33,434 bases of DNA from positions 1 through 33,434 of the forward strand of contig CAZMXI010000030.1 of NCBI GenBank assembly GCA_964570205.1, given 5' to 3'. This stretch comes from CAZMXI01 sp964570205 (GTDB taxonomy: Bacteria; Planctomycetota; Phycisphaerae; Tepidisphaerales; Tepidisphaeraceae). The position numbers and the translations under genes are program-made. Under the pieces are notes generated by a model, which saw only the letters and a list, made by a program, of their open reading frames with translations, did not search any database and had not been told where the DNA came from. Positions 17,188 to 25,844 of this stretch are shown here, in pieces (position 1 is the first letter of the stretch; each line of letters begins with the position of its first letter).

Positions 17188-17898
17188 ATGTCTCGGCGAG
17201 CGATATCGTTCGGTTACTGTGCGGTGACGCTGGCGACGCTGGGGGCGGCGCTGGCGCTGCTGGTGGCCTACACGCCGCGAGAACAGACGATGGGCCAGAT
17301 ACAGAAGGTGTTCTACCTGCACATGCCGATGGCGATTAACGCGTTGCTGGCGTGCATCGTGGTGTTCATTGCGAGCATCGGCTATCTGGTGCAGCGCAAG
17401 GGGTGGTGGGACGACCTGGCGGTGGCTGGGGCGAAAGTGGCCGTGCTGCTGTGCACGGGGGTGCTGGCAACGGGGATGATCTGGGGCAAGAGCGCCTGGG
17501 GGCAGTGGTGGGCGTGGACGCCGAAGCTGACGTTCAGCCTGATGCTGTGGCTGCTGTACGTGGTGTACCTGATGATCCGGTCGTCGGTGGAGTCGCCGCA
17601 GCGGCGGTCGCTGGTGTGCGCGGTATACGGGGTGATGGCGTTTCTGGATGTGCCGCTGGTGTGGTTGTCGGCGAGACTGATTCCCGACCCGGTTCACCCG
17701 AGCAGCATCGACGTGGCCGATTCGCGGATGCTGGTGACGCTGCTGGTGTGGTTCGTGCCGGTGACGCTGATGACCTTCGGGTTGATTGCGGCGAGATTCA
17801 ACCTTAACCGCAGGGCGCATGAATGGGAGACGAGTCGCGGTTTCGAGGTGGTTGCGCCGCGTGCGCCGCGGGTCCGCGTGACCGAGGGGATCGTCTGA
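17188..17898 (+). CDS. ccmC: Haem-handling membrane protein CcmC, variant WWD motif
   Basis: 236 residues from ATG at 17188, preceded by AGGAG at eight bases; the frame is open ten codons further upstream inside ccmB. CcmC binds haem and loads it on CcmE. Six membrane helices are visible. The two axial-ligand histidines are present in KVFYLHMPMA and DPVHPSS. The tryptophan motif reads WGQWWAWTPKLT, with Thr where the family name-giving Asp of WWD normally stands; the codon is an unambiguous ACG. The C-terminal tail is basic and cytoplasmic. It follows ccmB closely and precedes a CcmD-like mini gene. Confidence 0.92.
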   Translation: MSRRAISFGYCAVTLATLGAALALLVAYTPREQTMGQIQKVFYLHMPMAINALLACIVVFIASIGYLVQRKGWWDDLAVAGAKVAVLLCTGVLATGMIWGKSAWGQWWAWTPKLTFSLMLWLLYVVYLMIRSSVESPQRRSLVCAVYGVMAFLDVPLVWLSARLIPDPVHPSSIDVADSRMLVTLLVWFVPVTLMTFGLIAARFNLNRRAHEWETSRGFEVVAPRAPRVRVTEGIV

Positions 17899-17935
17899 CG
17901 TGGCCCGTGTGCCATGGCCGGTCGGAAAGGCAGAG

Positions 17936-18067
17936 ATGGATCAGGGAACCAAGTTCGCCATCATCGCTTACGCTGTCGGGCTCGGGCTGATGCTCGGGTA
18001 TGGGCTGCTGCTGTGCATCCAAGGCCGCTTGACGTGTCGTCGCGAACGTGCTGAGGGGCGGCAGTGA
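17936..18067 (+). CDS. ccmD: CcmD-like small membrane protein
   Basis: 43 residues. AAAGG lies seven bases before the ATG. A single membrane helix (about 7-27: FAIIAYAVGLGLMLGYGLLL) is followed by a short Arg-rich cytoplasmic tail. Size, topology, basic C-terminus and position directly after ccmC match CcmD, the small subunit that helps release holo-CcmE from CcmABC. CcmD proteins share almost no sequence, so the call rests on topology and context. Confidence 0.65.
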   Translation: MDQGTKFAIIAYAVGLGLMLGYGLLLCIQGRLTCRRERAEGRQ

Positions 18068-18170
18068 TGGTGCGAATCTGATTGCAATATCCGCGTCCTG
18101 GAACCTGCGGGGAGGCTTACACCTGCGATCATTCATCCTTTGATGGCCTTCCCGCAGTTCCTTCTTCGCG

Positions 18171-20321
18171 TCATTCCAGCTTCCATAGCTTGGCTGAGTT
18201 CATGCCGCCGGTGACGAGGGCCTGGCCATCGCGCGAGAGGGCCATGGACCAGACGCCGCCGGTTTCCGCCGGGACCAATCCGAGCAGTCTGCCGTCAAGG
18301 CCCCAGAACCGCAGGTGGCCATCCATGCCGGCGCTGAGCAGGCTTTCTCCATCCGGATGGACGGCGACGGCGTGCACATCGCTCTTGCCCGCGTCAAGCC
18401 TGCGGAACCGGGATGAACGAGAGTCCCAAATCCGGATCGAACCGTCGGCGGCGCTGCTGGCGAACTGTTGGCCGTCCGGCCACCAGGCGAGGGAGAGGAC
18501 GGCGTCTTCGTGGCCTGTGAACGGTGCGACATGGGTCCGCGTCCGCACATCCCAGAGCCATATCTCGCCGCCCCAGCCGCCGCTGGCCAGCCTCGCGCCG
18601 TCCGGGGAGAAGGCGACGGCCTGGATAAGCCGCCCCTGACCGCTGAGGGTCGCGACATGTTCCCCCTGGGCGACATCCCAGAGGCGGATGGTGGTGTCCA
18701 CGCCAGCGCTGGCCAGAAGCCGGCCATCGGGAGAGAATGCCAGCGTTTTGACGGGGCCGGCGTGTCCGGTGAGTCGGCGCGCGAGTCGGCCATCCTGGGA
18801 ATGCCGCAGAAGCACATCGCCGCCGCGGCCGGCGCTGGCGAGAATGCCGCCGTCGAGGGAAAAGGCCACGGCGTGGACGGGTTCGCTGCCGTCGGACTGC
18901 GACCAGAGCCGGCGTCTGGAGGCGAATTCCCAAAGTCGCACGACGCCGGCGCTGTCTGCGGTGGCGATTCTGTCCGCGCTGGGTGACAGGGCAACGCTGT
19001 AGACCCATCCCTGGTGCCCGGGGAGGGTTGCGACCATGCTGGCCGCGTGCGAGGAGGTGAAGGGGTTGCGGCCAGCGATGAGAGACCTCACCATCGGAAT
19101 GAACAGAGCCAGGGCAACGAGGACGATGGCGGCGGAAAGACCATAACGCGGCCACCGGCGCGGCGAGGGAAGGGGCGGCGCGAAGGTCAGCGGCGCCGCG
19201 GGCGCGGTGAAGGCGATTCTGGTGGGAATCACCTTGGGCGACTGCTGTGCGGGCTTGGGGTCCACATGCTGGCCGCGTTGGACGGCCTGGCGCGAGGGGA
19301 ATGGATCGCGGCCGCCGAGCAGTTGGGCTCGCTGGCACCAGGGGCACTCGTCGAGGTGGCTGCCATAACGATGTTGCTCGTTGACCGTGCACACGGTGAG
19401 GGCCGCTTCGGCTTCGTCAAGGGCGTCCTGCCATTCAGTGGTGTCGGGTCGGGCCGAGGGGTCGCGGTGGCCGTCGACGAAACAGCGGATGAACAGCTCG
19501 CGCAGGCGAGGATGCAGGGTGGCGAAGTCCGGCGCGGTGGCCTTGGGCAGGTAGGGGGAACGTGCCCGGGGCGAATGGGGGAAATGCCCGGCGGCAATGC
19601 GTTCATGGTAGGGAGGGGCCTCGCCGCGGCCCTGGTAGACGCCCTCGAAAGGGTGGGTGCCTTCCATCAAAAGTTGAAAAGCCAGCACCGCGAAGCCGAA
19701 CAGGTCGTGTTCCGGGCGGCGCGAGACGTCGGCGAATCTCGCGCCGGCCAGCTCGGGGGGTGTGAACTCGGGCTTGCCGACGCGACATCGATGGATTTCG
19801 CCGGTTGCGGCATCGCGGATCTGAAAGGAATCGGTGTCAACGAGGGTCACAAGGGCAGTGCTGGTGACGAGGATATTGGATTCGTTGACGTCGCCGACCA
19901 CGCAGGATGCGGCGTGCAGGGCTCGCATGGCCGCCGCGAGATTCCGCGCGGTGCGGTAAAGATACGAGGCATTGAACAAGGGGCAGTTCTGTTTTCGGGC
20001 GGCGGGGTTGTAGAAGGTGATCAGAGGATAAGCGCCCACGACCCGGGGCATGAGAAAGCCGACGATGCGCTGTCCGTCAACGGACCGGAGCAGGTCGACC
20101 GGCCAGGCGATGGCGACATGGCCGGTGACGGGCTGCTGCGGCGGATTGGCGAGCATGGCCGCGAGCTTGAGGGCCTGGGTTTCGGACGGGCGATGGTAGA
20201 GCTTGGCGGCGAGTGCGGGATGTTCGGTAACCGTATAGATGCGGGCTTCGCCGCCCGTGCCGAGCAGCGATGCGGCCTGGAGAGTGACCAACGAGTTTGT
20301 GCTTTGGCGATATAGCTGCAT
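18171..20321 (-). CDS. Protein kinase-like domain fused to zinc motif, membrane helix and WD40 propeller
   Basis: 716 residues. The kinase-like domain (about 15-310) has a glycine loop LGTGGEARIY (20-29), K40 in AAKLYH, and VGDVNESNILV with D144 and N149 as catalytic-loop residues. The usual DFG is replaced by VDTDSF (D162). A HLDECPWC motif follows, resembling a zinc knuckle. One membrane helix (YGLSAAIVLVALALFIPMV) separates it from a C-terminal region of seven WD40 repeats ending in RLWEF, LLRHS, RLWDV, WLWDV, RIWDS, RFWGL and KLWKL, enough for one closed propeller. The kinase should be cytoplasmic and the propeller periplasmic. The kinase type resembles those linked to TerY/PP2C modules; the substrate is unknown. 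It is divergent from the HzsA-related gene. Confidence 0.85.
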   Translation of the reverse strand: MQLYRQSTNSLVTLQAASLLGTGGEARIYTVTEHPALAAKLYHRPSETQALKLAAMLANPPQQPVTGHVAIAWPVDLLRSVDGQRIVGFLMPRVVGAYPLITFYNPAARKQNCPLFNASYLYRTARNLAAAMRALHAASCVVGDVNESNILVTSTALVTLVDTDSFQIRDAATGEIHRCRVGKPEFTPPELAGARFADVSRRPEHDLFGFAVLAFQLLMEGTHPFEGVYQGRGEAPPYHERIAAGHFPHSPRARSPYLPKATAPDFATLHPRLRELFIRCFVDGHRDPSARPDTTEWQDALDEAEAALTVCTVNEQHRYGSHLDECPWCQRAQLLGGRDPFPSRQAVQRGQHVDPKPAQQSPKVIPTRIAFTAPAAPLTFAPPLPSPRRWPRYGLSAAIVLVALALFIPMVRSLIAGRNPFTSSHAASMVATLPGHQGWVYSVALSPSADRIATADSAGVVRLWEFASRRRLWSQSDGSEPVHAVAFSLDGGILASAGRGGDVLLRHSQDGRLARRLTGHAGPVKTLAFSPDGRLLASAGVDTTIRLWDVAQGEHVATLSGQGRLIQAVAFSPDGARLASGGWGGEIWLWDVRTRTHVAPFTGHEDAVLSLAWWPDGQQFASSAADGSIRIWDSRSSRFRRLDAGKSDVHAVAVHPDGESLLSAGMDGHLRFWGLDGRLLGLVPAETGGVWSMALSRDGQALVTGGMNSAKLWKLE

Positions 20322-20337
20322 GGACCGATCTTCTGAG

Positions 20338-20347
20338 GAGTATACTC
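20338..20347. promoter_or_regulatory. Palindrome GAGTATACTC between divergent genes
   Basis: A perfect 10-base palindrome in the 110-base gap between the kinase-WD40 gene (minus) and the HzsA-related gene (plus). It contains TATACT on both strands, so it could serve as a -10 in either direction or as an operator. No convincing -35 accompanies it. Confidence 0.3.
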
Positions 20348-20431
20348 GGGCGATTGCTGTTGATCTGCATCCGGGCGGTTAGTACCCTGCGGCCTGATGC
20401 AGTGGTCAGGCCGGGCCGGGGAGCAGATATC

Positions 20432-22840
20432 ATGAGCATACGAATAGCATTCGTTGCATGGTTCGCCGCCGCGGCATGTTCTGCGGTAACCGGAGCAGCG
20501 AGGCCGGGGCAGATCATCTTCGCCGTGCGGCAGCCCGGAGGCGGGGGGCACTGGTATGAGAATTTCGGTTACTACGCCCAGGACCCGAGCAAGAAGCTCT
20601 ATGGAAGTCTCGGCCGGCTGTGCCGGATGGACCTGAAAACCGGGGCGCTGACCGTGTTGCTGGATGACCCGAAAGGCGCGGTGCGCGATCCGCAGGTCCA
20701 CTACGATGGGGGCAGGATCCTCTTCTCCTATCGCCCCGGCGGGACCGATTTCTACCATCTCTACGAGATCAACATCGACGGGACAGGCCTGAAACGGCTC
20801 ACCAGCGGGCGGTGCGATGACATCGAGCCGACCTATCTGCCCGACGACCGAATCATGTTCTGCTCCAGCCGCTGCAACCAGTGGGTCCCGTGCTGGTTCA
20901 GCCAGGTGGCGGTGATTTACCGCTGCGACGCGGGCGGCTCGAACATCCAGCGGATCAGCGCCAACATCGAGCACGACAACACCCCGTGGATGCTGGCCGA
21001 CGGCCGGGTGATCTATGAGCGGTGGGAATACGTGGATCGCAGCCGCGTGGGGTTCCACCATCTCTGGTCGATGAACCCGGATGGGACCGGGCAGATGGTG
21101 TATTACGGCAACCTGCACCCGCACACGCTGATGATCGACGCCAAGCCGATCCCGGGTACCGACAACGTGGTTGCCATCTTCTCGCCCGGACACGGCAAGC
21201 AGGAGCATGAAGGGGCGGTCACCATCGTGAAGCCGCATGCCGGGCCCGACGACCAGTCGGCGGCCCGCAAGTTGAACAAGGGCGAGGATTTTCGCGATCC
21301 GCATCCCCTATCGGCCGAAGAGTTCCTGGTTGCGCGAAAGTCGGCGATCCTGCTGATGGATGGCCAGGGCCGGACGACGGAACTGTATCGACTGCCCGAT
21401 GCGCTGGCGAAGGCCGGGGCCGAGGTGCATGAGCCCCGGGCGCTTCGGCCTCGCCCGCGCGAGCCGGTGATCCCGTCGCGAAGCTCGGCCGGGCAGACCA
21501 CCGGCCGGCTGATGCTCCAGGATGTGAATGTGGGGCGTCGAATGGAAGGCGTCAAGCGGGGCGAGATCAGGAAGCTCCTGGTGCTGGAAAGCCTCCCCAA
21601 GCCCACGAACGAGAGTGGCAAGATGCCGCCGATGAGCTTTCTGGGCACCTATACGCTGGAGCGGGTCCTTGGAACCGTCCCCGTTGAGGCGGACGGATCA
21701 GCATATTTCGAGGTGCCCGCGGTGCGAAGCCTGTTCTTCGTCGCCCTGGATGAGAACAACAACTCCGTCAAGCGGATGCAGAGCTTCCTGTCGGTCATGC
21801 CGGGAGAAATCAACTCGTGCGTCGGCTGCCACGAGCACCGCACGCAGGCGCCGCCGCCCACGCAGGGCTCGCCCCTGGCACTGCAGCGTCCGGCAAGCCG
21901 GATCGAGCCGCTGAAGGATATCCCGCAGATTTACGACTATCCGCGCGACATCCAGCCGATCATGGACAGGCATTGCGTCTCCTGCCACGACTATGCGCGG
22001 CCGAAGGATGTTGCGCACGGCCCGCGCGCCGGTGGCGTGATCCTGAGCGGCGACCGCGGGCCGATCTACTCGCACAGCTACTACCAGTTGACGGCGTTGG
22101 GCCATGTATCGGATGGCCGCGACCGGCTGCACACCAATCTGCCGCCCCGGTCGATCGGCACGTCGGCCAGCCCCGTGATGAAGTTGCTGGATGGGTCGCA
22201 TTACGGGGCGAAGCTGACGGGGCACGAGATCGACATGATCCGCTACTGGATCGAGTCGGCCGCGCCCTATCCGGGAACATACGCCGCGCTCGGCACGGGC
22301 ATGATCGGCGGCTATCCCAAGAGCCAGCTCGACACGACGGACCGCAAATGGCCGGAATCGGTTCAGGGGGGCGCGGCCATCCAGCGGCGGTGCATCTCGT
22401 GTCATGACAAGTCCATGCCGATGCCGCGGTATCTGTCGGATGACCTGGACATGGTGCTTCAAAACCCGGCGGATGATGACATCCGCATCCGGTGGTCGCG
22501 GCATCTGTTCTTCAACCTCTCCCGGCCGGAATGGTCGCTGGCGCTACTGGCCCCGCTCTCGAAGGGCTCTGGTGGAATGGGCTTGTGCGGGGGGGATGTG
22601 TTCAAGGATACGGCCGACGCGGATTACCAGGCCATTCTGGGCATGATCCGCGCTGGCCAGGCGCATCTGAACCGCATCAAGCGTTTCGACATGCCGGGTT
22701 TCCGGCCGGATCCGATGTACATCCGCGAGCTTCAGCGGTTCGGAATCCTCGCGCCCGACCTGCGGGCCGACAGCCCGGTGGATTACTACGCGGCTGACGA
22801 GCATTACTGGCGGTCGCTCTGGCCCAGGCCGGGCAAATAG
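20432..22840 (+). CDS. HzsA-related multihaem protein
   Basis: 802 residues from ATG at 20432, which has GGGGAG nine bases upstream and a signal peptide (IAFVAWFAAAACSAVTGAA); the frame is open to 20297 but the extension overlaps the divergent gene. The N-terminal 330 residues form a TolB-like beta-propeller (repeats such as YEINIDGTGLKRLTSG and LWSMNPDGTGQMV). A middle domain of the hydrazine synthase alpha type follows, with FEVPAVRSLFFVALDENN. Three CXXCH haem sites lie at C463 (CVGCH), C515 (CVSCH) and C654 (CISCH). Such HzsA-related proteins are widespread in planctomycetes that do not perform anammox, so hydrazine synthesis is not implied. The function is unknown; the protein is periplasmic. 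It would be a client of the ccm system upstream. Confidence 0.82.
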   Translation: MSIRIAFVAWFAAAACSAVTGAARPGQIIFAVRQPGGGGHWYENFGYYAQDPSKKLYGSLGRLCRMDLKTGALTVLLDDPKGAVRDPQVHYDGGRILFSYRPGGTDFYHLYEINIDGTGLKRLTSGRCDDIEPTYLPDDRIMFCSSRCNQWVPCWFSQVAVIYRCDAGGSNIQRISANIEHDNTPWMLADGRVIYERWEYVDRSRVGFHHLWSMNPDGTGQMVYYGNLHPHTLMIDAKPIPGTDNVVAIFSPGHGKQEHEGAVTIVKPHAGPDDQSAARKLNKGEDFRDPHPLSAEEFLVARKSAILLMDGQGRTTELYRLPDALAKAGAEVHEPRALRPRPREPVIPSRSSAGQTTGRLMLQDVNVGRRMEGVKRGEIRKLLVLESLPKPTNESGKMPPMSFLGTYTLERVLGTVPVEADGSAYFEVPAVRSLFFVALDENNNSVKRMQSFLSVMPGEINSCVGCHEHRTQAPPPTQGSPLALQRPASRIEPLKDIPQIYDYPRDIQPIMDRHCVSCHDYARPKDVAHGPRAGGVILSGDRGPIYSHSYYQLTALGHVSDGRDRLHTNLPPRSIGTSASPVMKLLDGSHYGAKLTGHEIDMIRYWIESAAPYPGTYAALGTGMIGGYPKSQLDTTDRKWPESVQGGAAIQRRCISCHDKSMPMPRYLSDDLDMVLQNPADDDIRIRWSRHLFFNLSRPEWSLALLAPLSKGSGGMGLCGGDVFKDTADADYQAILGMIRAGQAHLNRIKRFDMPGFRPDPMYIRELQRFGILAPDLRADSPVDYYAADEHYWRSLWPRPGK

Positions 22841-22847
22841 GGCAGGT

Positions 22848-23405
22848 TCAGTCATCCATCAGTCGGCGCGTGCGGGGATCGCTGCGCAAAGTTTCCAGGG
22901 CGTTGTGCAGCCGCGATTTGACCGTGCCGGCCGGGATGCGCAGGGCCGACGCGATCTCTTCAAGGCTCAGGTCATCCACGAATCGCATGAGCAGCACTTC
23001 GCGGTGGACGTCCGACAGCGTCGCCAGGACGATGCCCAGATCGCCAAGGTCCGGCCGGTTGGCCGGCGCGGCGGGCACCTGATCCAACTGAGCATCGCCC
23101 GACGCGAATCGGCCGCGCTTCCGGCTCGCAGCGATGGACAAGTTGCGGACGACCGGGTAAAGGAACGTCGTGAAGCTCGCGGTCAGCCGGAATCCGGGGA
23201 ACTTGCGCAGGACATAGGCGAAGGTATCCTGGAGCACATCCAGGGCATCCGTCTCATTGCCGGCGAATCGCCGCGCCAGTGCGGCAACCCAGTCACGATA
23301 CCGTCGATAGAGGGCCTCAAACGCCTCCGCATCCCCATCGTTGATGGCGGCGATGAGTTGAAGGTCGGTGCGGTGATCCTGCTCGCCCGGACTCACAGTG
23401 CTCAT
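22848..23405 (-). CDS. ECF-type RNA polymerase sigma factor
   Basis: 185 residues from the second of two adjacent Met codons (the other at 23408); the frame is open to 23453. Sigma-2 spans about 12-80, with AFEALYRRYRDWVAALARRF and DVLQDTFAYVLRKFPGFR contacting core polymerase and the -10. Sigma-4 spans about 125-180, with VLLMRFVDDLSLEEIASAL and the helix-turn-helix PAGTVKSRLHNALETLR. No anti-sigma factor or sensor is next to it. It ends seven bases from the converging HzsA-related gene and is divergent from the acyltransferase gene. Confidence 0.9.
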   Translation of the reverse strand: MSTVSPGEQDHRTDLQLIAAINDGDAEAFEALYRRYRDWVAALARRFAGNETDALDVLQDTFAYVLRKFPGFRLTASFTTFLYPVVRNLSIAASRKRGRFASGDAQLDQVPAAPANRPDLGDLGIVLATLSDVHREVLLMRFVDDLSLEEIASALRIPAGTVKSRLHNALETLRSDPRTRRLMDD

Positions 23406-23468
23406 CATACCCGACCAGAGGTACCGTGTGTGGGGGCCGGCGCCCCTTCTCACCCTGCGATCCTCGCA

Positions 23469-23474
23469 TACAAT
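23469..23474 (+). promoter_or_regulatory. Candidate -10 very close to the acyltransferase start
   Basis: TACAAT ends only nine bases before the ATG at 23484. If used, transcription would begin within a few bases of the start codon and give a nearly leaderless message. No strong -35 is visible. Confidence 0.3.
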
Positions 23475-23483
23475 GCCCGCCGA

Positions 23484-24413
23484 ATGGCCAAGCCCCGCAA
23501 CGACCTTCTACACCGGTTGCAGTACTACGCCCTGCGCGTGGTGTCGATGCTGCTGCACTGCTGGCCGGTCAATGCAAACCTGCGGACAGCGCGCATGCTG
23601 GGCAGCCTGCTATATGACTTTGACCGCAAGCACCGCCAGCGGGCGCAGGCGAACCTGCGGCGCAGCTTTCCCGAGTTCAGCGAGCGCCAGGTCGATCAAC
23701 TAGCGCGGCGGAGCATGCAGACGCTGATCATGTTCTTCGTCGAGGTGCTGTTCACGGTGCGCCTGATTCGCATCGACACCTGGCGCAAGTACATCGATCT
23801 TCACAATTTGCACGAAGTCCTGGATCTGCTGGTTCGCAAGGAACGTGGGCTGATCATGCTCACCGGGCACTACGGCAATTTTGAGGTCAGCAATTACCTT
23901 CTGGGCACGCTCGGCTTCGAGACGACGGCGATCGGCCGGCCGCTGGACAACCCGTACGTGAACGAGTGGCTGATGGGCGTGCGCCAGCGCCAGGGCAGCC
24001 GGATCATCTCCAAGAAGGGCGCCACCGGCGAAGTGACGGGCATTCTGGAGCAGAAGGGTGTGATCGGGTTCGTGGCCGACCAGAACGCCGGCACCAAGGG
24101 CATCTTTGTGGACTTTTTCGGGCGAAAGGCCAGCACGTACAAGTCGATCGGCCTGCTGGCGATGGAGTACCAGGTGCCCATCGCGATTGGGTACGCACGG
24201 CGGATTGGCGATGAGTTTCGATTTGTGGTTGGAGTGCAGGATGTCATTCATCCGGCTGCCTGGCGGGACCAGGCCGACCCCTTGCGCTACATCACCCAGA
24301 GATACACCACCGCGCTGGAGCAGGTTATTCGCGAGGATCCGGGGCAGTATTGGTGGGTGCATCGACGTTGGAAGACGCGCCCAAAGGGCGAGGCGCCCGA
24401 GGCGTACGACTGA
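23484..24413 (+). CDS. LpxL/HtrB-like lysophospholipid or lipid A acyltransferase
   Basis: 309 residues from ATG at 23484; the frame is open far upstream but that part is antisense to the sigma-factor gene. The catalytic H-X4-E motif is H129 and E134 in TGHYGNFE, followed by GRPLDNPYVNEWL and FVADQNAGTKGIFVDFFGRKAS, and the C-terminal YWWVHRRWKTRP, all typical of late lipid A acyltransferases. It would add a secondary acyl chain to lipid A or a related lipid at the inner membrane. An N-terminal hydrophobic patch (YYALRVVSMLLHCW) fits membrane association. No other lipid A gene is in the window, so the exact acceptor is open. Confidence 0.88.
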   Translation: MAKPRNDLLHRLQYYALRVVSMLLHCWPVNANLRTARMLGSLLYDFDRKHRQRAQANLRRSFPEFSERQVDQLARRSMQTLIMFFVEVLFTVRLIRIDTWRKYIDLHNLHEVLDLLVRKERGLIMLTGHYGNFEVSNYLLGTLGFETTAIGRPLDNPYVNEWLMGVRQRQGSRIISKKGATGEVTGILEQKGVIGFVADQNAGTKGIFVDFFGRKASTYKSIGLLAMEYQVPIAIGYARRIGDEFRFVVGVQDVIHPAAWRDQADPLRYITQRYTTALEQVIREDPGQYWWVHRRWKTRPKGEAPEAYD

Positions 24414-24560
24414 AATCAGCACCGCAGACGGCTTGACGGCTCGCGGTGGGCTGCCGATTGGTAGCATCCGACGGGAATCGCCGGTAGACTGTCGCGCTCT
24501 GGCCGGATTCACACGGCCCAATCGGATCCGAGTCAGGTCAACACGGAGAACATTGCCGCG

Positions 24561-25067
24561 ATGAAAACCGAGAAGATCAACATCAACAAGACGCCCCAGC
24601 AGCCCCAGGGAATCGAGATCGAGGTCGTGGTTCCCGAAAGCAAGATCGAGGAGAAGCTTCTCTCCTTTCTCCTGGTCAGTTTCCTGCGCGACCTGAAGCA
24701 GAACAACCGGGTGCCCTACGACCTGCCGCAGCGGTTTAACGTCGATTATCGCGGTCAGGGCACATTCCTGGCGTCGGGATTCCCGGAGCAGGCGGCGTAT
24801 TATGAGCCGCCCAAGCCGATTGCCATCCTGGGCATTCGGCATGCGGCGGGGCGTTTCGACCTGGTTCACGCGGGCTTCCCGCTGCGAACAGCGTCAGGCC
24901 CTGGCGTTGTGCCCCCGCAAACGGCGGTTGCGCCGGCGCAGCCGGAACAGCCGGCTGAGGCTTTGGAGGCGGCGGCAGCGCCGGTGTCCGCCGACGTGCC
25001 GCCGGCCGAGAATTCGCAGGAGCAGGTGCCGCCGTCGCAGGAGCAGGATCCCGAACCCAATCCCTGA
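24561..25067 (+). CDS. Hypothetical protein with Pro/Ala/Glu-rich tail
   Basis: 168 residues, no family recognised. No signal peptide or membrane segment. Residues 1-110 look like a compact alpha/beta domain (EIEVVVPESKIEEKLLSFLL, then a VDYRGQGTFLASGFP stretch), and residues 115-168 are a disordered tail of Pro, Ala, Gln and Glu. GGAG lies about 12 bases before the ATG. It precedes the DUF1080 lipoprotein gene by 12 bases and probably shares its transcript. Codon use is like its neighbours. Confidence 0.72.
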   Translation: MKTEKININKTPQQPQGIEIEVVVPESKIEEKLLSFLLVSFLRDLKQNNRVPYDLPQRFNVDYRGQGTFLASGFPEQAAYYEPPKPIAILGIRHAAGRFDLVHAGFPLRTASGPGVVPPQTAVAPAQPEQPAEALEAAAAPVSADVPPAENSQEQVPPSQEQDPEPNP

Positions 25068-25079
25068 TGGAGTCTGCCC

Positions 25080-25814
25080 ATGCGGCATCTCGCGATGGCA
25101 TCGATCCTCTTTTCTTTGGCACTCTCGGCCGGCTGCCAGTCGGCCGGCAAAGGCGACTGGCAGCCGTTGTTCAACGGCAAGAGCTTTGCCGGATGGACCG
25201 TCAAAGCCAAGCCCGCGGATGTGGCCAAGGCGTTCTGGACCGTGGAGGATGGCGCGATCCTCGCCGACTCCATGGGGCACAAGGGCCACGATTACGTCTG
25301 GCTTGTGACCAACGAGGAATACGGCGACTTTGTCCTCAAGCTCAAGTTCCAGGCATTCAAGGATTCGCCGGGCAACACGGGTGTGCAGATTCGCTCTCGC
25401 TATGACGATGCGGCGTTCTGGCTGCACGGCCCGCAGGTGGACATCCATCCTCCCGGACCATGGCGCACGGGTATGGTGTGGGATGAGACTCGCGGGAACC
25501 AGCGGTGGTTGTACCCGAAGGTTGAAAAGGGCAAATGGGTGGATGAGTCGATGGCCGTGCCGGGCGTCAGAATCCACTATGCCGATCAGGAGCCGATATG
25601 GAATGAGCTGGAAATCACCGCGAAGGGCACCCAGCTCAGGGCCGTGCTGAACGGCGTCAGGGTGATGGAATACGACGGCGCCGGCGTGCTCGATGATGAC
25701 CTGCACCGCAAGTTGAACGTGGGTATGCGTGGCCATATCGCCCTCCAGATTCACTCCGGCGATCAGGTTCGAGTGCGGTACAAAGACATCCAGATCAATC
25801 GCCTGGGCAAGTGA
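25080..25814 (+). CDS. DUF1080 (3-keto-disaccharide hydrolase family) lipoprotein
   Basis: 244 residues. The signal ends in the lipobox LSAGC at about residue 19, so the protein is anchored in a membrane facing the periplasm or the surface. The DUF1080 fold is a concanavalin-like beta-sandwich; the opening LFNGKSFAGWTVKAK and the segments GDFVLKLKFQA, NTGVQIRSRYD and IWNELEITAKGTQLRAVLNG are typical. Family members are linked to hydrolysis of 3-keto-glycosides. GGAG lies eight bases before the ATG. It is the first of two DUF1080 genes flanking a Gfo/Idh oxidoreductase. Confidence 0.87.
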   Translation: MRHLAMASILFSLALSAGCQSAGKGDWQPLFNGKSFAGWTVKAKPADVAKAFWTVEDGAILADSMGHKGHDYVWLVTNEEYGDFVLKLKFQAFKDSPGNTGVQIRSRYDDAAFWLHGPQVDIHPPGPWRTGMVWDETRGNQRWLYPKVEKGKWVDESMAVPGVRIHYADQEPIWNELEITAKGTQLRAVLNGVRVMEYDGAGVLDDDLHRKLNVGMRGHIALQIHSGDQVRVRYKDIQINRLGK

Positions 25815-25844
25815 CAGGCCCGATCACACGAGTGAGGAAGTGGC

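Noticed and set aside
20432..22840. Calling the HzsA-related protein a true hydrazine synthase
   Set aside because: No hzsB/hzsC partners or other anammox genes are in the window, and such paralogues occur widely in non-anammox planctomycetes.
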